64,000 nucleotides of DNA, taken from contig NZ_JABTCF010000002.1 of assembly GCF_014596745.1 (NCBI RefSeq), positions 310,001-374,000 on the forward strand. Direction: 5' to 3'. The notes beneath the pieces are model-generated. The model made no database searches and was not told where the DNA came from. It saw nothing but the letters and a program-made list of their open reading frames with translations. A program made the translations under genes and the position numbers. Each line of letters opens with the position of its first letter. The first letter of the stretch is position 1. This DNA comes from Maribacter aquimaris. Lineage in GTDB: Bacteria > Bacteroidota > Bacteroidia > Flavobacteriales > Flavobacteriaceae. This document shows positions 17,632 to 27,074 of the stretch, in pieces.

Positions 17632-19077
17632 ATGCAACAATTAAATAGGGCTAATATTGGTTTAGCCGAAAGCCTTCCTATCAAAGTGGTTCAATTTGGT
17701 GAAGGTAATTTTTTAAGGGCCTTTATTGAATATGCCATTCAAAAGTTGAATAAGGAAGCGGATTTCGATGCAGGGATCGCTGTTGTACAACCTATTGATA
17801 AGGGCATGGTTTCCATGCTGAATGATCAGGACGGCCTATATACCCTTTTTACAAAAGGAATCAAGGAGGGCCAGGAAGTCGAGGAAAAGGAACTTATTAC
17901 CAATATTGTAAAAGGGATAGATCCATATGCCGATTTTCAGGATTTTTTGGATTTGGCCAAAGAGGAGCAACTTCAATTTATCATATCGAACACTACGGAA
18001 GCAGGTATTGCATATGTGGCCACCGATACCCCGGATATGAGACCACCAAGTTCGTATCCTGCCAAACTTACGGTATTATTGCGTGAACGTTACCGGCATT
18101 TTGATGGGGCAGAAGATAAAGGGCTTACTATTATCCCTTGTGAACTGATCAATTATAATTCGGATACGTTAAAAAAAATCATACTTGATTATATTGGACT
18201 ATGGAAGTTAGGCGAAGGTTTTGAAAACTGGGTTTTGAATGCCTGTACCTTCCACAATACTTTGGTAGACCGTATTGTACCAGGTTATCCTCGAGATCAA
18301 ATAGAAGCCTATAACGCACAATTGGATTATGGGGATAAGCTCCTCGTGAGTGCGGAAACTTTCTTTTTGTGGGTGATAGAAGGAGATGATAGGCTGAAGG
18401 AAAAACTGCCTTTTCATAAAACGGGCCTCGATGTCAAAATCGTAAAGGACATGCAGCCCTTCAGGACCCGTAAGGTGCGTATATTGAATGGCGCACATAC
18501 GGCAATGGTACCCATTTCTATCTTATATGGAAACCAGACCGTAAAGGAAAGTGTAGAGGAAAAATTCACCGGGCCATTCATCCAATCAGTGGTATTTGAC
18601 GAAATTATTCCCACCTTGGATATGGACAAGGCGGAATTGGAGGCTTTCGCAAAAGCGGTATTCGATCGTTTTCGAAACCCGTTTATTAAGCATCAGTTGG
18701 CAAGTATTGCCTTAAATTCCATTTCAAAATTTAAGGTTAGGGTCTTGCCCAGTCTTTTGGAGTTTGTGAAAAGAAACAACAGCTTGCCCGTGCATATGGT
18801 TTTTGCCTTTGCCTGTCTGATCCGTTTTTATAAGGGGGATTTCAAGGGCAGGGAACTACCTGTCGATGATGATGCGGAAATCGTTGCTGAAATGGCTGGT
18901 ATATGGAAGTCCGGAAATTACAATACCATAGCGGAAAAGGTATTGTCTAAAGTTGAATACTGGGGAGAAGACCTTACACAGATTAAGGATTTGAAGCAGC
19001 GTATCGCAAAAGCTTTACAACTTATTGAAGAAGATGGAATAAGTGATGGGTTTATTGCATTTAAGAACATTAAATAA
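17632..19077 (+). CDS. uxaB: Tagaturonate reductase / altronate oxidoreductase (UxaB)
   Basis: UxaB reduces D-tagaturonate to D-altronate with NADH in galacturonate catabolism. The 481-residue protein belongs to the mannitol dehydrogenase family: N-terminal KVVQFGEGNFLRAFIEYAIQ (~18-37), the nucleotide-binding start, then CELINYNSDTLKK (~165), FHNTLVDRIVPGYPRD (~205) and KVRILNGAHTAMVP (~280). Gaps to neighbours are small (24 bases after dctM, 6 before uxaA). UxuB is a member of the same superfamily in enterobacteria, but the coupling to uxaA and the 480-residue length favour UxaB. Confidence 0.92.
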   Translation: MQQLNRANIGLAESLPIKVVQFGEGNFLRAFIEYAIQKLNKEADFDAGIAVVQPIDKGMVSMLNDQDGLYTLFTKGIKEGQEVEEKELITNIVKGIDPYADFQDFLDLAKEEQLQFIISNTTEAGIAYVATDTPDMRPPSSYPAKLTVLLRERYRHFDGAEDKGLTIIPCELINYNSDTLKKIILDYIGLWKLGEGFENWVLNACTFHNTLVDRIVPGYPRDQIEAYNAQLDYGDKLLVSAETFFLWVIEGDDRLKEKLPFHKTGLDVKIVKDMQPFRTRKVRILNGAHTAMVPISILYGNQTVKESVEEKFTGPFIQSVVFDEIIPTLDMDKAELEAFAKAVFDRFRNPFIKHQLASIALNSISKFKVRVLPSLLEFVKRNNSLPVHMVFAFACLIRFYKGDFKGRELPVDDDAEIVAEMAGIWKSGNYNTIAEKVLSKVEYWGEDLTQIKDLKQRIAKALQLIEEDGISDGFIAFKNIK

Positions 19078-19083
19078 TCATTT

Positions 19084-20697
19084 ATGCAAAAGTTGATCAA
19101 GGTTCAGAATGAAGATAATGTAGCTGTCGCTCTTGTTGATTTAAAGCAAGGGGAGAAATTGCATTTTGAGGGTGATGTGCTTGTTATTTTGGAAAATACC
19201 AAAGCCAAGCACAAAATATCCTTGGTCGAATTACAGCCTAATGATAACATTTACATGTATGGTGTGCTTGTAGGTAAGGCAGTTACCCATATAGATAAGG
19301 GAGGATTGTTGACGGTTGGGAATGTCAAACACCAAACCAATCCGGTAAAGGAAAAGACTACTAGCGTTTCGTGGACGGCACCATCCATTGAAAAATGGAA
19401 GGATAGGACTTTTATGGGCTATCATCGACCCGATGGGCAGGTGGGTACCGAGAATGTTTGGTTGTTCTTCCCATTGGTCTTTTGTGAAAACAGGAACATA
19501 GAGGTCTTAAAAGATATTTTCGAAAAAGAACTTTCGATAGGTAAGGTCAGTAAACAACAACAGTTGTTGCGAAACCTCATTAGCGGGAATACCACTGATG
19601 TCCATGTAGAAGATGGAGTACAACAACCCCTGAGCTTAGAGAACATCAAGGTTAAGTTCATTACCCATCAAGGAGGGTGTGGGGGAATCCGTCAAGATTC
19701 GGAGACTTTGGCCAAACTTTTGGCAGGTTATGTAAAAAACCCGAATGTTGCCGGGGCAACGGTATTGAGTTTAGGGTGTCAAAACCTGCAGGTCGATATC
19801 TTCAAAAAAGCATTGTCGAATATTGATCCTAATTTGGAGAAACCCGTACTTATTTATGAGCAACAACAAATGGGTACTGTTGACCATATGATGAATACGA
19901 TCATCAAGGAGTCTTTCGAGGCCATTAAGGAGGCTAATGGAATAAAACGGGGACCAGCTCCCCTTTCTAAATTGAAGATGGGATTGGAGTGTGGTGGTTC
20001 TGATGGTTTCTCGGGCATATCTGCCAATCCGGCATTGGGTTATGCCTCCGATATTTTAGCGGCCTTGGGCGGTTCACCGATACTTTCCGAGTTTCCGGAA
20101 TTATGTGGGGTTGAACAAGAATTGGTAAACAGATGTGTGAATGATGCCGATGGCATTCGATTTATGCAATTGATGCATGACTATGAAAAATCAGTTGTGG
20201 ATGCAGGTTCTGGTTTTGACATGAATCCGTCTCCAGGAAATATAAAGGATGGTCTTATTACCGACGCGATGAAATCTGCAGGGGCGGCCAAAAAAGGGGG
20301 TACTTCACCAATTGAAGCTGTATTGGACTACGCAGAGTACGTTACCAAACCAGGTCTTAATTTATTGTGTACCCCGGGCAATGATGTGGAAAGCACCACG
20401 GGTTTAGTGGGCTCAGGAGCCAACATTGTACTATTTACAACAGGTTTGGGTACGCCTACGGGCAATCCGATAGCTCCAGTGTTGAAAGTTTCAAGCAATA
20501 CGGTATTGGCAGAACGAATGTCTGATATCATTGATATTGATACGGGGTCAGTAATACGTGGCGAAAAGTCTATCCCTGAAATGGGAGAGGAAATATTGGA
20601 GTATGTCATCAAAGTGGCAAGTGGGGAGGTGATGTCCAAAGCCGACCAATTGGGGCAAGATGATTTTATCCCTTGGAAACGAGGGGTTTCCTTATGA
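19084..20697 (+). CDS. uxaA: Altronate dehydratase (UxaA)
   Basis: UxaA dehydrates D-altronate to 2-keto-3-deoxygluconate, the shared intermediate for KdgK. The 537-residue protein has an N-terminal SAF-type domain (~1-85) fused to the catalytic region: DRTFMGYHRPDGQVGTENVW (~105-124), ITHQGGCGGIRQDS (~195), LGCQNLQVD (~225), LECGGSDGFSG (~305) and LLCTPGNDVESTTGLVGSG (~435), with iron-binding cysteines. It is the last gene of the operon; its stop overlaps the end of the opposite-strand LacI gene by six bases, leaving no room for a terminator between them. Confidence 0.95.
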   Translation: MQKLIKVQNEDNVAVALVDLKQGEKLHFEGDVLVILENTKAKHKISLVELQPNDNIYMYGVLVGKAVTHIDKGGLLTVGNVKHQTNPVKEKTTSVSWTAPSIEKWKDRTFMGYHRPDGQVGTENVWLFFPLVFCENRNIEVLKDIFEKELSIGKVSKQQQLLRNLISGNTTDVHVEDGVQQPLSLENIKVKFITHQGGCGGIRQDSETLAKLLAGYVKNPNVAGATVLSLGCQNLQVDIFKKALSNIDPNLEKPVLIYEQQQMGTVDHMMNTIIKESFEAIKEANGIKRGPAPLSKLKMGLECGGSDGFSGISANPALGYASDILAALGGSPILSEFPELCGVEQELVNRCVNDADGIRFMQLMHDYEKSVVDAGSGFDMNPSPGNIKDGLITDAMKSAGAAKKGGTSPIEAVLDYAEYVTKPGLNLLCTPGNDVESTTGLVGSGANIVLFTTGLGTPTGNPIAPVLKVSSNTVLAERMSDIIDIDTGSVIRGEKSIPEMGEEILEYVIKVASGEVMSKADQLGQDDFIPWKRGVSL

Positions 20698-21723
20698 GGG
20701 GGTATAATCGAGTCTAGAGGAGGATTTGCGTATTTTTAGGCTAGGGGAGAGCACCATACGTCTTTCGATTTTCAGGTTGTCTGCATTCATCTGCTCCAAG
20801 AAAACCTTGGCGGCCGTTTTTCCCATTAATAAAGGGGATTGATCTACGGTACTTATCGTTAACTCCATAAATTGGGTAAATGGTTCATTACTGAACCCTA
20901 CCACGCAGAAATCTTGTGGAATCTGAACACCGATACCCTTCAAATATTGTATAGCCCCCAGGGCCCCAAGGTCACTTGCCGAGAATATAGCGTCAGGCGG
21001 AATGTCCAGTTCCATTAATTTTTTGGCGGCATCTTTTCCCGATTCAATCTTACTCTCTAAGGAAAGTACATAATCCTCATTAAAAACAACGCTATTATTA
21101 AGTAGGGCTTGCTTGTACCCCTCGTATCTTTTCCTATAGATTTCCACAGAGCGATCTACCGTAAAATGGGCGATTTTGGTACAACCTTGTTCAATCAAAT
21201 GCTGTGTGGCCTCATAAGCGCCACGAAAATCGTCAAGGGTAACGGAACTAGCCCCTTTGACGTCTATTTTACGGTCAAAGAAAATCAAAGGAATGTTCTT
21301 TTTTAAAATCTGTTCAAAATGTTCGGTATTTTTCGTGTGTCTTGCAATCGACATGATAATGCCGTCTACTTGGGCGTTTAGCAGATTTTGTATAATATCC
21401 GCTTCCTTTTTCTCATCATCATGGGTCTGGCAGATAATAACATTGTATCCCATGGGATTCAGTTCTTCCTCTATACCCCGAATAACGTTTGAGAATAGGT
21501 TTCTATTGATAATGGGAAGTACAACGCCTACGTTCTTGCTTTTGCCACTTTTTAGGGCTAAGGCCAAACTATTTTGTTTGTAATTTAATTTTTTGGCGGT
21601 CTTTTGTACCAGTTTTTTGGTGTCTTCACTTATTCTGGGGTTGTTGTTGAGGGCCCTAGATACTGTTGCAGCAGTGATGTTAAGCACTTTCGCGATATCA
21701 TATATCGTAGTTTTTTTACTCAT
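20692..21723 (-). CDS. LacI-family transcriptional regulator of the uronate operon
   Basis: A 343-residue LacI/PurR-type repressor: N-terminal helix-turn-helix and hinge TIYDIAKVLNITAATVSRAL (~5-24) and KKLNYKQNSLALALKSG, then a periplasmic-binding-protein-like effector domain (NVGVVLPIINRNLFSNVIRG at ~62, FSASDLGALGAIQYL near 240). It converges on uxaA and has its own operator-like palindrome 50 bases upstream of its ATG, matching the one before kduI, so autoregulation and control of kduI-uxaA are likely. The effector is probably a uronate or KDG-type intermediate, which the sequence does not show directly. Confidence 0.92.
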   Translation of the reverse strand: MSKKTTIYDIAKVLNITAATVSRALNNNPRISEDTKKLVQKTAKKLNYKQNSLALALKSGKSKNVGVVLPIINRNLFSNVIRGIEEELNPMGYNVIICQTHDDEKKEADIIQNLLNAQVDGIIMSIARHTKNTEHFEQILKKNIPLIFFDRKIDVKGASSVTLDDFRGAYEATQHLIEQGCTKIAHFTVDRSVEIYRKRYEGYKQALLNNSVVFNEDYVLSLESKIESGKDAAKKLMELDIPPDAIFSASDLGALGAIQYLKGIGVQIPQDFCVVGFSNEPFTQFMELTISTVDQSPLLMGKTAAKVFLEQMNADNLKIERRMVLSPSLKIRKSSSRLDYTPS

Positions 21724-22036
21724 TTAAGGTTTGTTGTCAAATAACAGAAATTCCTATGTGTAAAGTGTATGTGTGTTATCGATTACACTTGCCAGTTCCA
21801 ATGAATAAAGATAAATTATTTATTTATGAAAAACATATTTTGTTGTTTTTCAATTATGGGGTTGTTTAATGCCAAAAATAGAAACCTTATTGTGTTAAAT
21901 AATAAAGGCCACGAGGTTTGGATACGTAAAACATGGAGGAAATTTGAATAATGATTTAGGATAATAATTACACAAGAGGTAATGATAATAGTTGTTTATA
22001 CACTATTACGTATCAATATAAAATGGTTATAAAAGT
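21724..22036. other. AT-rich spacer between the LacI gene start and rnfA end
   Basis: About 310 bases lying upstream of the LacI gene and downstream of rnfA, both on the minus strand. It is strongly AT-rich and, apart from the operator at 21773-21788, no gene or clear terminator for the rnf operon was found. Confidence 0.4.
21773..21788. promoter_or_regulatory. LacI-type operator before the regulator gene
   Basis: GTGTTATCGATTACAC is a 16-base near-palindrome centred on ATCGAT with GTG/CAC ends, lying ~50 bases upstream of the LacI-family start. It matches the site before kduI (GCGTAATCGATTGCAC) at 12 of 16 positions. A -7-like box (TATCTTTA on the minus strand) lies on its upstream side, so repression of the regulator's own gene is plausible. 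Confidence 0.55.
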
Positions 22037-22612
22037 TTATACCAATCCTGTAAATCCTAAAAAGGCCAAGGATAATAGTCCGGCCACCAATAAATTGATA
22101 GGAACCCCTTTCATGCCTTCAGGTATATTGGCGAGTTCTAGATATTCGCGAATACTGGCAAAGACGATCAAAGCCAAACCAAAGCCAAGGGAATTGGAAA
22201 AGGCAAAGAAAACGGCCTTTAAGAGGCTACTGTTTTCGAGGCCCAAAGCCAGAATGGCAACACCAAGGACTGCACAGTTCGTGGTGATCAGTGGAAGAAA
22301 AACCCCCAAAGCCTGGTATAGAGGTGGACTTACTTTTTTAAGGATGATCTCTACCATTTGCACTAAAGCGGCAATTACCAGGATAAAGGTTATGGTCCGT
22401 AGATAATCCAATCCTGCAGGAAGCAGAATATAGTTGTGCAACAGATAGGTTGCGGTAGTGGCAATGGTCATTACGAACATTACGGCACCTGCCATACCTA
22501 CCGATGTCGATATTTTGTTGGAAACGCCTAAAAAGGGACATATGCCCAAAAATTGCGATAGTACAATATTATTGACGAATACAGCGGCTATGAGTATTAC
22601 GATATAGTCCAT
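22037..22612 (-). CDS. rnfA: Rnf electron-transport complex subunit RnfA
   Basis: RnfA is an integral membrane subunit of the Rnf complex, which couples ferredoxin:NAD oxidoreduction to ion transport across the cytoplasmic membrane. The 191-residue protein has six hydrophobic helices and the family hallmark FVNNIVLSQFLGICPFLGVS (~12-31), whose Cys takes part in an intramembrane iron-sulfur site shared with RnfE, and VLPLITTNCAVLGVA-like FLPLITTNCAVLGVAILALG (~105). It is the last gene of rnfBCDGEA, one base after rnfE. Confidence 0.94.
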   Translation of the reverse strand: MDYIVILIAAVFVNNIVLSQFLGICPFLGVSNKISTSVGMAGAVMFVMTIATTATYLLHNYILLPAGLDYLRTITFILVIAALVQMVEIILKKVSPPLYQALGVFLPLITTNCAVLGVAILALGLENSSLLKAVFFAFSNSLGFGLALIVFASIREYLELANIPEGMKGVPINLLVAGLLSLAFLGFTGLV

Positions 22613-22613
22613 T

Positions 22614-23219
22614 CTAAGCTGTTTTAGCGGTTAGTTTATTAAACAAGATTGATAGATAGGCCAGGGCTATAAACGCTCCTGGAGGTAGAATGAAAAGGAT
22701 GAACGTATTGGCATCCTCTGACACGAATTTATAATCGAAAATACTTCCATTACCCAGAATTTCACGGGTTATACCCAGAACGGTAAGCGCAAGAACAAAA
22801 CCCAGTCCCATGCCAAGAGCATCCAAAACCGAGGATTTTAAATCGTTTTTCGAGGCAAAGGCCTCGGCCCTCCCCAGAATGAGGCAGTTTACCACGATCA
22901 AGGGGATAAAGATGCCCAGTTGCTCGTAAAGAAAGGGGATATAAGCTTCCAAGACCATTTCAACGATGGTCACGAAAGAAGCGATTATGATGATAAAGGC
23001 AGGAATCCTGACCTTACTCGGTATTTGCGATTTGACTAGGGAAACTACCGTATTGGACATTAAGAGTACGAATAAGGTGGCAACGCCCATCCCGAATCCG
23101 TTAAAGGCCGATGAAGTAACCCCCAATGTAGGGCACATACCCAGAAGCATTACAAAGATGGGGTTCTCCTTGACGATACCTTTTAAGAAATTTTGCTTTT
23201 GATCAATGGTGTTGGCCAT
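22614..23219 (-). CDS. rnfE: Rnf electron-transport complex subunit RnfE
   Basis: A 201-residue membrane protein homologous to RnfA, with six hydrophobic helices and the pseudo-symmetric motifs NPIFVMLLGMCPTLGVTSSA (~19-38) and FIPLIVVNCLILGRAEAFAS (~102-121). RnfA and RnfE pack as an inverted pair with an iron-sulfur centre between them. It lies five bases after rnfG in the operon. Confidence 0.93.
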   Translation of the reverse strand: MANTIDQKQNFLKGIVKENPIFVMLLGMCPTLGVTSSAFNGFGMGVATLFVLLMSNTVVSLVKSQIPSKVRIPAFIIIIASFVTIVEMVLEAYIPFLYEQLGIFIPLIVVNCLILGRAEAFASKNDLKSSVLDALGMGLGFVLALTVLGITREILGNGSIFDYKFVSEDANTFILFILPPGAFIALAYLSILFNKLTAKTA

Positions 23220-23224
23220 AATTT

Positions 23225-23821
23225 CTAGTTGTTCGATTTGGTTAAAGAATCCTTGATTTTCATGTATTCATCATAGGCACTTTGGGCAGCTTCCGTAAAG
23301 GCCCTTGAACTGATCGTAGCTCCGGTCAGGGCATCGACCCCACCACCATCTTTGGAGACTTTTAGGTTATAGTCGGATGGATTTTTTTCCCGAAATTGGC
23401 CCAGGAATTTTTCCTCTTTCATCTTGGTGCCCAATCCAGGGGTTTCTTTCTGCTCAAGTACGACGATATTTTGAATACTTCCGTCGGGTTTAAAACCGAC
23501 CATGATTTTCACCAAGCCACTAAAGCCTTTTTCCGAGGCACCGATAACGGCGGCACCTACGAATTTTCCACTTTTAAAAGCGGGGTAAACTTCCACACTA
23601 TCTTTTGCTACCGTGGTTTTTATCCGTACTACTTCGGATACGAGGTCGTTATCAAATTCCGGTAGTACAGCCTTAAGGGCATTGACTTTTTTGGCCAATT
23701 TGGCTTCGGCTTTAGGGGCCAAGGTTAGGTTATTGACAAAACCTAATGAGAATCCGGCCACTAGGGTGATCACGATAAGTGATAGGGCCATGTTCAAAAA
23801 TGTTGATTCCTTCTTGCTCAT
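23225..23821 (-). CDS. rnfG: Rnf electron-transport complex subunit RnfG (covalent flavoprotein)
   Basis: A 198-residue protein with an N-terminal membrane anchor (ALSLIVITLVAGFSLGFVN, ~12-30) and an FMN-binding domain facing outside. DALTGATISSRAFTEA (~165-180) contains the S/T-G-A-T-type threonine to which ApbE attaches FMN, and QKETPGLGTKM (~125) is also conserved. An ApbE gene is present at 4484 in this window. It sits two bases after rnfD and five before rnfE. Confidence 0.93.
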   Translation of the reverse strand: MSKKESTFLNMALSLIVITLVAGFSLGFVNNLTLAPKAEAKLAKKVNALKAVLPEFDNDLVSEVVRIKTTVAKDSVEVYPAFKSGKFVGAAVIGASEKGFSGLVKIMVGFKPDGSIQNIVVLEQKETPGLGTKMKEEKFLGQFREKNPSDYNLKVSKDGGGVDALTGATISSRAFTEAAQSAYDEYMKIKDSLTKSNN

Positions 23822-23823
23822 AA

Positions 23824-24834
23824 CTACATTATTTTGGCTTTGATCTTAGAACCGAACCTGCGTGGTTTAAAATAACTGTTGATTAGGGGTACAAAAGCAT
23901 TCATAATCAATATGGCAAAAGAGATGCCTTCAGGATAGGCGCCGTATAATCGAATGATAACGGTTATTGCTCCAATACCTATGGCGAAAATCACCATGCC
24001 CTTTTTGGTCATGGGACTCGTAACCATATCCGTGGCCATAAAGAACGCCCCTAAAATGGCTCCTCCTGATAATAGATGTATTAATGGATTGGCGTAATGC
24101 TCGGGGTCTATAGACCAGAAAATACCGGTCATTATGGCCATGGTAAGCAAGATTGTCACAGGAATATGCCATGAGATGACTTTGCGAATCATAAGATATA
24201 AACCTCCAAGTAGAAGGGCAATGGCCGACATCTCACCAAGGGAACCTCCTGTGATACCTAAAAGCATATCAACGCTAGAGGGAAGCTTGGCACTTAACTC
24301 GGTCATGGTTCCTCCAAATTGTAGGCCTTCTTTTATAATGCCCAATGTTGTAGCACCGGAAACGGCATCTGCGATGGTGGTATTGTTTACTACCGCCATT
24401 GGCCAAAGCGTCATCTGTACGGGAAAGCAGATCAAAAGGAACACCCTACCGACCAAAGCTGGATTAAAAACGTTGAACCCAAGTCCACCGAAAGAGAGTT
24501 TCGCTATACCGATAGCGACCAAACTACCTACGATTATCATCCAAATGGGTAGACCGGCAGGTACGTTGAATGCCAACAGTAATCCAGTTAATAAGGCCGA
24601 ACCATCCGTAATGGTCACCTCGGTTTTCATGAGGTATTTTTGAATGAGATATTCAAACAACAAACATGAAATAATGGCTATGGAGGTGGTTATTAATGCG
24701 TTAAAGCCAAATACGTATAACGATACCAAAAACGCGGGTACCAATGCGATGACCACATCGTACATTATTTTTTTGGAAGTTCTTTCAGAATGAACGTGTG
24801 GGGAGGCCGAAATAACAATTGGGGGGCTATCCAT
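23824..24834 (-). CDS. rnfD: Rnf electron-transport complex subunit RnfD (covalent flavoprotein)
   Basis: The 336-residue integral subunit has about ten hydrophobic segments and resembles NqrB. TIADAVSGATTLG (~152-164) holds the threonine expected to carry covalent FMN, and GGLGFNVFNPALVGRVFLL (~115-133) and FFMATDMVTSPMTKKG (~260) are family hallmarks. It begins seven bases after rnfC and leads directly into rnfG, so the two flavinylated subunits are translated together. Confidence 0.93.
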   Translation of the reverse strand: MDSPPIVISASPHVHSERTSKKIMYDVVIALVPAFLVSLYVFGFNALITTSIAIISCLLFEYLIQKYLMKTEVTITDGSALLTGLLLAFNVPAGLPIWMIIVGSLVAIGIAKLSFGGLGFNVFNPALVGRVFLLICFPVQMTLWPMAVVNNTTIADAVSGATTLGIIKEGLQFGGTMTELSAKLPSSVDMLLGITGGSLGEMSAIALLLGGLYLMIRKVISWHIPVTILLTMAIMTGIFWSIDPEHYANPLIHLLSGGAILGAFFMATDMVTSPMTKKGMVIFAIGIGAITVIIRLYGAYPEGISFAILIMNAFVPLINSYFKPRRFGSKIKAKIM

Positions 24835-24841
24835 TATGTAT

Positions 24842-26170
24842 TTAATTTTTAGAAGATGCTAAATTTTTAGTGATATTTTTTCCAAACCTTATATAGTCTA
24901 ACAAAGGACGGTTCGATGGACATACATAACTGCAGGAACCACATTCGATACAGGTCATTATGTCCTCTTGGGCCGCTTTTTCATATAGGCCTTTCTCTGT
25001 AAGGTTCATTAAGAGGTGGGGTTCCAGTCCCATAGGGCAGACATTGACACATTCACCGCAACGTATACAATTTTTTACCTCTCCCCTGCAAGCTTCACCG
25101 TCATCGACGATCAAGATGCCCGAAGTACCTTTGGTAACGGGTACGTCGGTGTTTTTTATGGCTTTGCCCATCATGGGGCCACCGTTTATTATTTTCCGTG
25201 TCCCTTCTGGCATACCACCTACTTCCTCGATCAAATCCTTGATGGGGGTTCCTATCTTGACCCAAAAGTTAGAAGGGTTTTCCAATTTTTTACCGGTTAC
25301 GGTAACGACTCTTTCAATCAGCGGTTTGTTATGCTGTATGGCTTGGTAAATGGCGAAAATCGTTCCAACGTTATTGACCACCACACCAACATCCATAGGT
25401 AATCCATTTTTGGGAACCTCTCGATCCAAAATGGCACTTATCAATTGCTTTTCACCACCTTGGGGATATTTCACCTGTAAGGCAGCTACTTGTATCTCTT
25501 TTTCGTCGGCGGTCAATCGTTTGAATAATTCAACGGCATCATGCTTGTTATCCTCTATGCCGATGACCGCTTTGTGCACGTGTAGTGCTTTCATTAGGAT
25601 TTTTATACCCACAATGATTTCCTCCCCTTTCTCGAGCATCAATCTATGGTCTGCCGTCAAATAGGGCTCGCATTCGACACCATTGATGATAAGACAATCC
25701 ATCTTTTTATCTTCCTTGATGTTCAGCTTTACATGGGAAGGGAAAGTAGCACCGCCCAAACCTACGATTCCCAAATCGGAAATGCGTTTTACGATTTCCG
25801 CAGGCTCAAGATCTATTTCTTTTTTAAGGGGGTATTCGGTTTCCTGAAAATTGGTTTCGTTCTTTACGTCTGTTCGTATAACGATACATTGTTTTTTATA
25901 TCCGCTCGAATCGATGACCATATCCAATTTGGTAACCGTACCAGCAACGGGGGAATGTATGTTCGAAGAAACGAATCCTCCGGATTTGGCGATGACCTGG
26001 CCGATTTCTACCTTATCTTTTCGATCAACAATAATTTCAGCAGGTATTCCAATATGCTGGGCTATAGGCACGTAAACCACCTTGGGTGGAGCCAGTCGCT
26101 TAATGGTCTTTGTTGATGTAAGTTTATTTTCTGGGGGATGTATACCTCCTTTTGAGAATGTTTTAAGCAT
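24842..26170 (-). CDS. rnfC: Rnf electron-transport complex subunit RnfC
   Basis: The 442-residue peripheral subunit is where NADH is thought to react. It has an N-terminal barrel-sandwich start (GGIHPPENKLTS), a flavin/NADH-binding domain (VGLGGATFPSHVKLN, ~135-149; GVECEPYLTADHRLM, ~165), and two 4Fe-4S clusters near the C-terminus: CIRCGECVNVCP (~370) and CIECGSCSYVCP (~408). It overlaps rnfB by eight bases. Confidence 0.95.
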   Translation of the reverse strand: MLKTFSKGGIHPPENKLTSTKTIKRLAPPKVVYVPIAQHIGIPAEIIVDRKDKVEIGQVIAKSGGFVSSNIHSPVAGTVTKLDMVIDSSGYKKQCIVIRTDVKNETNFQETEYPLKKEIDLEPAEIVKRISDLGIVGLGGATFPSHVKLNIKEDKKMDCLIINGVECEPYLTADHRLMLEKGEEIIVGIKILMKALHVHKAVIGIEDNKHDAVELFKRLTADEKEIQVAALQVKYPQGGEKQLISAILDREVPKNGLPMDVGVVVNNVGTIFAIYQAIQHNKPLIERVVTVTGKKLENPSNFWVKIGTPIKDLIEEVGGMPEGTRKIINGGPMMGKAIKNTDVPVTKGTSGILIVDDGEACRGEVKNCIRCGECVNVCPMGLEPHLLMNLTEKGLYEKAAQEDIMTCIECGSCSYVCPSNRPLLDYIRFGKNITKNLASSKN

Positions 26171-27068
26171 CTTTTACAAGGTTTACCGATTTAACTTCGC
26201 CTGAGGAGTCAGCTTCTACCTTTTTTTCCACTACCTTTTTTACTTTTGGTGGTGGGAAGTTTGTTTCAATAATGGAGTGTGTAGGACATACAGGGACACA
26301 TTTTCTACATAATGTGCAATATTCAGGATCTATATAGGCCAAGTTGTTGACCATGGTTATGGCTTCTTTCGGACAAGCATCCACACATTTTGAACAACCG
26401 ATACAAGCCACCGAGCAAGCTTTTTTGGCGATACCTCCTTTTTCCTCATTTAAACAACCCACATAGACCTTTAGGTCCCTCTTGTTTTTAGGGCGCATTT
26501 CGATGATATCTCGGGGGCATGCTTCGACACACATACCGCACGATGTACATTTATCGGTTATGACAATGGGCAGTCCGGTGGTTTCGTCCATGTACATGGC
26601 ATCGAACTTACAGGCGGTAACGCAATCCCCATCGCCCAAACAACCGTATTGGCAATCGGTTTCACCACTATAGATCATGGCCGATATGGCACAGGATTTG
26701 GGTCCTTGGTATTCTGTGGTCTTTGGTCGAACATCACAAGATCCTTGGCAACGTACCACGGCAACCGTTGGGTCTTTTTCGGCGACTTCCTTGCCCAAGG
26801 TTTCGGCGACCAATTTCATAACCTCATTTCCCCCGACAGGACAAAACAAATCCGAAATATCTTCGGTGGCCACTAATTTTTCAGCGAATGATTTACATCC
26901 GGGAGAACCACAGCCGGCACAATTGGCCCCGGGCAATATATCTTCCACTTCAGCGATCAACGGGTCCTCATATACATAGAACTTTTTAGAGACCACAAAC
27001 AGCACCAACGCTGTTACAGCTCCTAAGGAAACGAGTAAAAGGACACTATTTAATATGGATTCATTCAT
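26163..27068 (-). CDS. rnfB: Rnf electron-transport complex subunit RnfB
   Basis: The ferredoxin-like subunit that feeds electrons into the complex. An N-terminal membrane anchor (~8-25) is followed by the Fes-type cluster ANCAGCGSPGCKSF (~48-61) with a distant Cys in LFCPVGG, and then a run of 4Fe-4S motifs: CGMCVEACP (~175), CSKCVDACP (~223) and CTLCRKCVPVCP (~252). At 301 residues it is of the longer Bacteroidota/Clostridia type with extra clusters. It lies six bases after the rseC-like gene. Confidence 0.95.
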   Translation of the reverse strand: MNESILNSVLLLVSLGAVTALVLFVVSKKFYVYEDPLIAEVEDILPGANCAGCGSPGCKSFAEKLVATEDISDLFCPVGGNEVMKLVAETLGKEVAEKDPTVAVVRCQGSCDVRPKTTEYQGPKSCAISAMIYSGETDCQYGCLGDGDCVTACKFDAMYMDETTGLPIVITDKCTSCGMCVEACPRDIIEMRPKNKRDLKVYVGCLNEEKGGIAKKACSVACIGCSKCVDACPKEAITMVNNLAYIDPEYCTLCRKCVPVCPTHSIIETNFPPPKVKKVVEKKVEADSSGEVKSVNLVKDA

Positions 27069-27074
27069 CGTTAG

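Noticed and set aside
24134-24643. Plus-strand 169-codon frame
   Set aside because: It is a shadow of rnfD; the plus-strand translation has no recognisable motif and the rnf operon is continuous on the minus strand.
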